Source: Zoogloea sp016790385 (GTDB lineage: Bacteria > Pseudomonadota > Gammaproteobacteria > Burkholderiales > Rhodocyclaceae). Taken from it: DNA of 64,000 nt. This document shows positions 58,309 through 64,000 of the stretch, piece after piece. Below the pieces are notes generated by a model. It worked only from the letters and a program-made list of their open reading frames with translations, was not told the origin of the DNA and searched no databases. Every line of letters begins with the position of its first letter. Positions within the stretch are counted from its first letter, which is position 1. The stretch lies in the NCBI RefSeq assembly GCF_041916735.1, contig NZ_JAYRYY010000011.1; one strand, written 5' to 3'. A program made the position numbers and the translations under genes.

Positions 58309-60290
58309 CCCCCGGCCGTCAGCCAGGCCGGGGCGGCACCCTCGGCGACATCCGCTCCCCCATCACCCTGCGCCTGTCCGCGGAGATGCCCCTGGCCCAG
58401 GCCCTGGGCGCGCTCCTGGCCAATCGGGTTTCCGGGGCCATCGTGATGTGCGATGAGCGCTACGTGGGCATCATCACCGAGCGCAGCGCCGCGCGCGCCT
58501 GCCTGGACGCCTCCCCCTCCGCGCTGATGCTCGGCGAAGCCTGCGACCCCAGCCCGCCGGTCGGCCACTCCGGCACCGATCTGCGCGAAGGCTACCGGCT
58601 GCTCGTCCGCCACGGCAGCCGCCACATCCGCATCCAGGACCAGCCGGACGACCCCGGCGTGCTGATCTCCGAAACCGAGCTGCTGGCGGCCCTGGGCGTG
58701 GAGCACTTCACCCACCTGGCCACGGTGGGCCACGTGATGAGCCCGCGCGCCCACACCGTCCCCATCACGGCGGGTGTGGAGCAGGCCATCCGCCAGATGC
58801 GCCAGTACAACATCGGCTGCGTGGTGGCCGAATCGGGCGGGCTCCCGGTGGGGGTCTTCACCTTCCACGATCTGACCGTCCTGCTGTCGCGCAATGTGCG
58901 GATCGGCGATCTCACCCTGACCGATGTGATCACCCGCAACCCCATCTGTGTCGAGAGCTCGGTATCGGTCTGGTCGGCGGCGCAGACCATGCAGCAGCAC
59001 GGCATCCGCCACCTGCTCGTGACCCGTGGCGGCCACTTCGTGGGCATGCTGTCGGAACACGACATCGTCGCCGGCTTGGAAGGACGCTACGTTGCCCTCC
59101 TGCGCGAGATCATCGCCGAGCAGGAGCAGGAACTCATCGACCAGCGCGTTCGCCTTGCCCGACGGGAAGGCGAGGAGCGCCTGCGGCGGATCATCGAATC
59201 CACCCCCGACATGATCGTGGTGAAGGACGGGGAGGACCGCTGGCTGATCAGCAATGGCACCGGGCTGCGCCTGTTCGGACTCTCCAGCGCCGATTACGCG
59301 GGCCGCACCGACTCCGAGCTGGCGCAGATCGCTCCTCCCGCCGCCGCACGGAGCCTGCTCAACTGCGCGGCCACCAACGAGCTGGCCTGGAACACCCCGG
59401 AGGGCTACCGCTACATCGACAGCCTGACCTGTCCCGATGGCCTGACCTGCCATCTGGACGTGATCAAGAAGCCCGTATTCAACGCGGACGGCAGTCGCCA
59501 GATGCTCGTGGTGGTGGGCCGTGACATCACCGACCGGGTAGCGATGGAAGAACAGGTGCGTGCCCTCAACGCCACCCTGGAGGAGCGCGTGGCCCAGCGT
59601 ACCGACGAACTCAGCGCCACCCTCGCCGAACTCGAATCCTTCAGCTACTCCGTGTCCCACGATCTGCGCACGCCGCTGAGGGCCATCGAAGGCTTTTCCA
59701 GCGTGGTCATGGAGGAACACGCCGTCGCCCTCGGGCCGGAGGGCATGGACCACCTGCGGCGGGTTCGCGACGCCGCCTGCCGCATGGCCAGCCTGATCGA
59801 CGATCTGCTCGATCTGTCGCGCCACGTGCGCAAACCCCTTCAGCGCCGTGACACCGACCTGTCGGCCACCGCATCCAGCATCGCCCGGGACTTCTGCGAC
59901 AGCGCCCCCGAACGTGAGCTGCGCTTCGAGATCGAGCCCGGCATCCACGCCGAATGCGACCCGGTGCTGCTGCGTACCGTGCTCGAAAACCTCATCGGTA
60001 ACGCCTGGAAGTTCACCCGCCCGGTTCCGCATCCGTGCATCCGATTCGGGCAACGCCGCGAGGCCGAGGGGCAGGTCTTTTTTGTGGCCGACAACGGCGT
60101 GGGCTTCAGCCGGGCCGACGCCACCAAGCTGTTCACGCCCTTCCAGCGCTTCCACGCCGCCACCGAGTTCGAAGGCAGCGGCATCGGCCTCGCCACCGTG
60201 CATCGCATCGTCCAGCGCCACGGAGGCTGGATCCGCGCCGAGAGCCAGCCCGGCAAGGGCGCGACCTTCCTGTTCTCCCTCGGCACGTGA
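58305..60290 (+). CDS. CBS-PAS hybrid-input sensor histidine kinase
   Basis: Soluble histidine kinase of 661 residues with no membrane span. Two CBS-pair regions fill about residues 15-265 (RVSGAIVMCDERYVGIITER, GHVMSPRAHTVPITAGVEQAI, VITRNPICVESSVSVWSAAQTM, FVGMLSEHDIVAGLEGRY). CBS pairs usually bind adenine nucleotides. A coiled coil (REIIAEQEQELIDQRVRLAR) leads to a PAS domain (about 295-420), a second coiled coil, HisKA with the phospho-His near residue 452 (FSYSVSHDLRTPLRAIEGF), and HATPase_c (LENLIGNAWKFTR, FVADNGVGFSRADATKLF, GSGIGLATVHRIVQRHGG). No receiver domain or partner regulator is adjacent. It is coupled to the nnr gene by ATGA and to the transporter by GTGA. Confidence 0.92.
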   Translation: MTPGRQPGRGGTLGDIRSPITLRLSAEMPLAQALGALLANRVSGAIVMCDERYVGIITERSAARACLDASPSALMLGEACDPSPPVGHSGTDLREGYRLLVRHGSRHIRIQDQPDDPGVLISETELLAALGVEHFTHLATVGHVMSPRAHTVPITAGVEQAIRQMRQYNIGCVVAESGGLPVGVFTFHDLTVLLSRNVRIGDLTLTDVITRNPICVESSVSVWSAAQTMQQHGIRHLLVTRGGHFVGMLSEHDIVAGLEGRYVALLREIIAEQEQELIDQRVRLARREGEERLRRIIESTPDMIVVKDGEDRWLISNGTGLRLFGLSSADYAGRTDSELAQIAPPAAARSLLNCAATNELAWNTPEGYRYIDSLTCPDGLTCHLDVIKKPVFNADGSRQMLVVVGRDITDRVAMEEQVRALNATLEERVAQRTDELSATLAELESFSYSVSHDLRTPLRAIEGFSSVVMEEHAVALGPEGMDHLRRVRDAACRMASLIDDLLDLSRHVRKPLQRRDTDLSATASSIARDFCDSAPERELRFEIEPGIHAECDPVLLRTVLENLIGNAWKFTRPVPHPCIRFGQRREAEGQVFFVADNGVGFSRADATKLFTPFQRFHAATEFEGSGIGLATVHRIVQRHGGWIRAESQPGKGATFLFSLGT

Positions 60291-61171
60291 GTCACACCCA
60301 GCGCCCGCTGCTGGGCATCGGCTTGGCCATGGCCTCACTGCTGCTCTTCGTGATGCTCGACGTCACCACCAAGCACCTCAGCACCCGCTTCCCCGTGCCA
60401 CTGCTGGTGTGGGCGCGCTACACCGTGCACCTGCTGCTCATGCTGGTGATGCTTGGCCCCTCCCTGCGCACCCGGCTCTTCATCACCCGTCGGCCTGGTC
60501 TGCATCTGGTGCGCGGCCTGCTTCTGCTCGCCACCAGCCTGTGTGGCGTGGCCGCGTTTCAGCGCATGCCCCTGGCCGAGGCCACGGCCATCATCTTTGC
60601 CTCTCCGGTCATCGTGGTGCTGCTGGCCCGCCCGCTGCTTGGCGAAAAGATCGGCGCCCTGCGCTGGCTCGCCGTGGCGCTGGGATTTGGTGGCGTGCTG
60701 CTGGTGGCCCGACCAGGCGGCGGGCTGGTGCCCGAAGGCATCGCCTTCGCCCTCGGCGCGGCGGTGGTGTATGCCCTTTACCAGATCCTCACCCGCAAGC
60801 TCTCCAGCACCGAAAGCCCCGTCACCCTGCTCTTTCATACCGCCCTCATCGGCAGCGCCCTGACCACCGCCGCCCTGCCCTGGATGCGCCATGGCCCCGA
60901 CCCCACCGTCCCCGACTATCTGGCCATCGGGGCCATGGGGGTGCTCGCCGGCTGCGGTCACTTCCTTCTCACCCGCGCCTTCCGCGAGGCCCCCGCTTCC
61001 CTGCTCTCGCCCTTGCTTTACGTGCAACTGCTGTGGGCCACCCTGTTTGGCTGGCTGATCTTCGATCAACTGCCGGATCACGTCGCCCTGGGTGGCATGC
61101 TGGTGATCGGCACCGCAGGGGTGCTCATTGCCATCGACAGCCGGCGCCTCGCCCGGGCCGGAACCGCCTAG
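60287..61171 (+). CDS. EamA/DMT-family membrane transporter
   Basis: Ten-span drug/metabolite transporter of 294 residues with two EamA repeats (about 10-140 and 150-285). Marks include ASLLLFVMLDVTTKHLSTRF, FQRMPLAEATAIIFASPVIVVLLARPLLGEKIG, and in the second repeat FREAPASLLSPLLYVQLLWATLFGWLIF. The start is GTG at 60287, overlapping the kinase stop (GTGA); this gives the usual N-terminus QRPLLGIGLAMASLLLF. Longer in-frame starts lie inside the kinase gene and were rejected. Substrate unknown. It ends in a 4-base overlap with the convergent Sel1-repeat gene. Confidence 0.92.
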   Translation: MSHTQRPLLGIGLAMASLLLFVMLDVTTKHLSTRFPVPLLVWARYTVHLLLMLVMLGPSLRTRLFITRRPGLHLVRGLLLLATSLCGVAAFQRMPLAEATAIIFASPVIVVLLARPLLGEKIGALRWLAVALGFGGVLLVARPGGGLVPEGIAFALGAAVVYALYQILTRKLSSTESPVTLLFHTALIGSALTTAALPWMRHGPDPTVPDYLAIGAMGVLAGCGHFLLTRAFREAPASLLSPLLYVQLLWATLFGWLIFDQLPDHVALGGMLVIGTAGVLIAIDSRRLARAGTA

Positions 61172-62007
61172 CGCTCAGCACGCGCCTTCAGGGCCTCCAC
61201 CGCCGGCGGATGGTGGCCGGCGGCCGACGCGCGCAGCCAGCGCAGGGCCTGCTGCGCATCCTTCGCCTGCCCGGCCCCGGTATCGAGCATGACCGAAAGG
61301 GCATACTGAGCCTCGGGCTCGCCCGCCTCTGCCGCCTCCCGGAACAGCCGCGCCGCCTCGTCGAGATTGCGCGCTACGCCTCGCCCCGCTTCATGCAGCC
61401 AGGCCAGGCGCGTCAGCCCCCGCGGGTCGCCCGCGTCGGCCAGCGCACGGTAGGCCGCAAGCGCCTCCGGCAGGCTTCCGTCCGCCTCCAGCCGTCGCGC
61501 TTGGGCCAGACGCCTGTCCCGGGCACTCACGGGGCGGGCCGCCGATCCATCGAGCACGGCGAGCTGGGTTGCCGCCTCATCGTCCCCCATGTCGGCAGCG
61601 AGCTTCAGCCAGCGCCGCGCCCCCTCTTTGTCCGCCGCCCCGAAGCGATCGGTTTGCAGCGCAATGCCGAGGTGCAGCGCCGCATTGCGGCTGCCTGCCA
61701 GCGCCGCCTTCTCATAGCGCCTGCGCGCCTCCGCCCCATCCCGGGCTTCGCCCAGCCCATCCTCCGCCAGTATCCCCAGGTTGAACCACGCCTCGCCCAT
61801 GCCCCGCTCGGCCAGCGCCATCCAGATCTGCCGCGCCTCCGCATAGTGGGCCATCTTGAATTCCGCATAACCCTTGTACAGGCCGATGGCCGGCTTGCGC
61901 ACCACATCAGCCAGATCGTCCTCACCCAGCAAGGCCGCCTGGGCGGGCGCCAGCGCAGACACCACCACCCACCCGAAACCGACCAGGAACACGCACGCAC
62001 GCCTCAT
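61168..62007 (-). CDS. Sel1-repeat periplasmic protein
   Basis: Exported protein of 279 residues: signal peptide MRRACVFLVGFGWVVVSALAPAQA, then repeated Sel1/TPR-like units of about 36 residues (GMGEAWFNLGILAEDGLGEA, SRNAALHLGIALQTDRFGAA, GDPRGLTRLAWLHEAGRGVA, GEPEAQYALSVMLDTGAGQA). Sel1 proteins scaffold protein complexes. The ATG at 62007 was chosen because it starts the signal peptide. It is convergent with the EamA gene (4-base overlap, CTAG shared by the two stops). A second Sel1-repeat protein begins 433 bases away on the same strand, with the tRNA gene between them. Confidence 0.9.
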   Translation of the reverse strand: MRRACVFLVGFGWVVVSALAPAQAALLGEDDLADVVRKPAIGLYKGYAEFKMAHYAEARQIWMALAERGMGEAWFNLGILAEDGLGEARDGAEARRRYEKAALAGSRNAALHLGIALQTDRFGAADKEGARRWLKLAADMGDDEAATQLAVLDGSAARPVSARDRRLAQARRLEADGSLPEALAAYRALADAGDPRGLTRLAWLHEAGRGVARNLDEAARLFREAAEAGEPEAQYALSVMLDTGAGQAKDAQQALRWLRASAAGHHPPAVEALKARAER

Positions 62008-62126
62008 GAAAGCCTCCACTGGGTGAATCGGCAACCGGATGGGCCGCCGCCCCCACACTCCAGAACGCCGCGCCCACCAGCAAGTTCCCGCGCAGCCCCG
62101 AAGTACGCGCCACTGCGCAAAGTCGC

Positions 62127-62155
62127 TTGACAGCCCCCAAACCCCTAACTAAAAT
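62127..62155 (+). promoter_or_regulatory. Sigma-70 promoter of tRNA-Val
   Basis: Perfect -35 TTGACA (62127-62132), a 17-base spacer and -10 TAAAAT (62150-62155), followed by a GC-rich discriminator. Transcription would start near 62162, about 14 bases before the tRNA gene. This is typical of stable-RNA promoters under stringent control. Confidence 0.8.
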
Positions 62156-62175
62156 GCGCGCTCTTCACACCTACC

Positions 62176-62250
62176 GGGCGGTTAACTCAGCGGTAGAGTG
62201 CCACCTTCACACGGTGGAAGCCACTGGTTCGATCCCAGTACCGCCCACCA
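62176..62250 (+). tRNA. tRNA-Val (anticodon CAC)
   Basis: A 75-base cloverleaf. The acceptor stem GGGCGGT pairs with ACCGCCC, and the D arm is ACTC-AGCGGTA-GAGT. The anticodon stem CCACC/GGTGG has loop TTCACAC, giving anticodon CAC (reads GUG). The variable loop is AAGCC, and the T arm ACTGG-TTCGATC-CCAGT. The CCA end is encoded. The gene is intact and stands alone. Confidence 0.96.
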
Positions 62251-62290
62251 GATATCGAGCATCGCTATCACCGACGTGATTGCGATGCGA

Positions 62291-62322
62291 AGCAAAAAGG
62301 CACCCTCGGGTGCCTTTTTGCT
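62291..62322. terminator. Rho-independent terminator
   Basis: Perfect 14-base stem AGCAAAAAGGCACC-CTCG-GGTGCCTTTTTGCT, A-rich on one side and T-rich on the other, so it works on both strands. On the plus strand it ends the tRNA-Val transcript; on the minus strand it can end the Sel1-repeat gene at 62441. The stretch 62323-62440 shows nothing further. Confidence 0.9.
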
Positions 62323-62440
62323 TTTGCTCATGCGCGGCTTTCTGACCAAGGCGAAGCCGATGGCGCCCCGCTCCGGGGCGCATACGGATCTCTGGCAAAC
62401 ACCAACGGACGGCCCGTCGCAAACGTTTTCGGCAGGCCCG

Positions 62441-64000
62441 TCATGGGCAATGGACGCGCTCCCAGAATTGGCCCATTTTGCTGTCCGACCACAGCAGTCC
62501 AGCGCACCAAATCCGATGCTGGTCAGCCACCCATTTGCGGGTTTCTTCCTGGGCGTCATAACCCTTGGTCACGGAGGGGGTCAGCGCCGCTGCGGCCTTC
62601 GCCCGGGCTTGAACAGCGGCAGCCTGCTCCTGAACAACTTTGACCATATCCGGCGACTCGAGACCGTCCGCTGTCCAATTGAAATTCAGTGTGTATGGCG
62701 TTGACCTCGACTTGGTCTGCAAGCCAAAGAGCCCTTCAATTTCCTCTCGCGCCTTAAAGGAACAGCGGTAGCCCGGCCGCGCACGGTCCCCGACCTTCAC
62801 GCAGGACACGTCCTCGACCGACATGTCGGTTCGCGACAGTGCTATGCCCAAGGGCCCGGACGGCTTCGAAAAGCGTCCGTCGGACTGAAGCTGACCCGGC
62901 TTGAGATACCTTGCCCAGGCCGACAGCAGCAAAGGTTGAATGTCGCTGTCCTTCGGCGGGAGGTTCCGAGTCTGGCGGTCCCGGCGGGCCTGCTCCAACT
63001 CCGCATTGAAGCGGGCCTGCCACTCCTCCCTCGAGAATTTGTCCAGACTGTCACGGAGGAACCGCTTTCCCTCCTCGTCACTGGAACCGATCTTTCGCTT
63101 GGGTGCTTCGAGTCCCGCTTGCCGAAGCCATCGGTCGTCGTCACCGCCAGGAATAACCCGTGCCTTCTCGATGCCGGCGAGATACCAGCGCTTGGCCCCT
63201 TCCGGATCGGGCGGATGGCCGGCATAAGCTTTGGCCGTCATCTCCGCCAGATCGTGGAAAGCGCGCCAGTTGCCGCCTTCAGCCGAACGGATCAACCAGC
63301 GGCGAGCCTCCTCAGGATTCGGACGGATACGCTCACTGCCGACCAGGTAGGCATGCCCCACGCTCCATTGCGCCATCACATGCCCACCTTCGGCCGCGCG
63401 GCGCATCCACCGGTCTGACTCGTCGCCACGACTGCGTTGCGCCAGTTCATATTGCGCGTCGGGGCTCCCCGCCTCGGCCAGGGGGGCGACATTCACCGAT
63501 CCATGCTGGGGATAGACCTTGCGATAGGCCATCTTGTAAGCGTCGAGCCCCTCGGTATGTCCGGCAACACTTGCCTTGCCGAACCACTCCATCGCCGCGC
63601 TATCGGATTGGGGAACACCATCGCCGCGAAGGTAGCTCACGGCGAGGTTGAACATGCCCACCGCCTCACCCGCGTCAGCGGACAAGCGCCACCATTTTGC
63701 AGACTTGGCATCGTCCTTCGGACGGAGAACCCCTTGATCGTAGGCTTGCGCCAGAATCAACATCGCCTTGGGGTGCGCCAGGGCGGCTGCCCGCTCCAGT
63801 TGCTGCATGGCCGGCTCCCGGGCGCCGGTCCTTTCCGCCTCGGCCCATAGCAGCTGGTAAAGCCGAAAGGCGGCCCATGCGTCGCCTGCATCCGACGCCT
63901 GACGATACAAACGCAGGGCGGTGTCCTGGGCCTGACCAACCCCCTCCCCTTGTTCGTACATCCAGCCAAGAAGGCGTGTGCTTCGGACGTCCCCCTGCTG
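62441..64000 (-). CDS. Sel1-repeat protein, 5' end outside the window
   Basis: Partial gene: 519 codons are present and the frame stays open to the window edge, since the residues before the first visible Met (TRLLGWMYEQGEGVGQ) are Sel1-like. About residues 1-270 are Sel1/TPR-like repeats (HPKAMLILAQAYDQGVLRPK, AVGMFNLAVSYLRGDGVPQS, HVMAQWSVGHAYLVGSERIR). The last ~240 residues are not repeats: a charged helical region (DEEGKRFLRDSLDKFSREEWQARFNAELEQARRDR), then a domain with single Cys residues (DVSCVKVGDRARPGYRCSFK) and an aromatic C-terminus. That domain is not recognised. It is on the same strand as the Sel1 protein at 61168-62007 and may be related in function. Confidence 0.88.
   Translation of the reverse strand, partial: QQGDVRSTRLLGWMYEQGEGVGQAQDTALRLYRQASDAGDAWAAFRLYQLLWAEAERTGAREPAMQQLERAAALAHPKAMLILAQAYDQGVLRPKDDAKSAKWWRLSADAGEAVGMFNLAVSYLRGDGVPQSDSAAMEWFGKASVAGHTEGLDAYKMAYRKVYPQHGSVNVAPLAEAGSPDAQYELAQRSRGDESDRWMRRAAEGGHVMAQWSVGHAYLVGSERIRPNPEEARRWLIRSAEGGNWRAFHDLAEMTAKAYAGHPPDPEGAKRWYLAGIEKARVIPGGDDDRWLRQAGLEAPKRKIGSSDEEGKRFLRDSLDKFSREEWQARFNAELEQARRDRQTRNLPPKDSDIQPLLLSAWARYLKPGQLQSDGRFSKPSGPLGIALSRTDMSVEDVSCVKVGDRARPGYRCSFKAREEIEGLFGLQTKSRSTPYTLNFNWTADGLESPDMVKVVQEQAAAVQARAKAAAALTPSVTKGYDAQEETRKWVADQHRIWCAGLLWSDSKMGQFWERVHCP

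Noticed and set aside
62176..62250. tRNA-Val as integration site of an island
   Set aside because: No integrase gene lies next to it and no repeated 3' tRNA end was noticed. The only recombinase trace is 46 kb away.

Overview
The window reads as the chromosome of a GC-rich betaproteobacterium, most likely Rhodocyclales (a Thauera/Azoarcus/Zoogloea-like genus). The basis is the combination of a paa-type beta-oxidation cluster with its own ETF, a quinoprotein alcohol dehydrogenase with its relay proteins, a PEP-CTERM protein behind a sigma-54 promoter, and a urea transport plus urease cluster. Genus is inference only.

Layout. (1) 1-4832, plus strand: 3' end of etfB, etfA, enoyl-CoA hydratase, 3-hydroxyacyl-CoA dehydrogenase and thiolase, followed by acpH. 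(2) 5653-15701, minus strand: a type I restriction operon in the unusual order hsdR-hsdS-prrC-rhuM-hsdM, followed by a nuclease-like DUF5655 gene and an unrecognised gene. prrC encodes an anticodon nuclease with a complete Arg-Glu-His triad. (3) 15702-16448 is a graveyard: a tyrosine-recombinase C-terminus, an IS3-type transposase C-terminus and a fragment of a second hsdM. (4) 16449-26977: a SEC-C protein, a 1715-residue exonuclease-RecQ-UvrD fusion, arsC-arsR, and a two-gene cassette encoding a deoxyribosyltransferase/TIR-like-TPR-SLOG protein and a patatin phospholipase. The cassette is the best candidate for a poorly described immune system. (5) 27237-36802: a PQQ alcohol dehydrogenase carrying the lanthanide-type Asp-x-Asp signature. 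It is divergent from an operon encoding a SoxYZ-like carrier, a metallohydrolase, a TonB-like protein, a MoxYX-like two-component pair, an MxaD-like protein and a NosR-like membrane iron-sulfur protein. Each side has a good sigma-54 promoter. (6) 36920-42165: Aer-like chemoreceptor, flavodoxin/LysR divergent pair, PEP-CTERM protein, MaoC hydratase. (7) 42287-55783, minus strand: urtABCDE then ureDABCEFG as one long array. It is interrupted by a ccdAB toxin-antitoxin pair, a small membrane protein and a second patatin. (8) 55941-64000: HDOD protein, NAD(P)HX repair enzyme, CBS-PAS histidine kinase, EamA transporter, two Sel1-repeat proteins and tRNA-Val(CAC).

How the parts work together. Region 1 oxidises acyl-CoAs and passes electrons to ETF. 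Region 5 oxidises alcohols in the periplasm. Region 7 imports urea and hydrolyses it to ammonia. Regions 2-4 look like a defence island built from horizontally acquired pieces: some genes (5653-6558, 10252-12600) are visibly AT-richer than the rest, and recombinase and transposase debris lies in the middle. Many start codons overlap the previous stop (ATGA or GTGA), so most groups named here as operons are tightly coupled. All family assignments come from reading motifs and from memory; no database search was possible.
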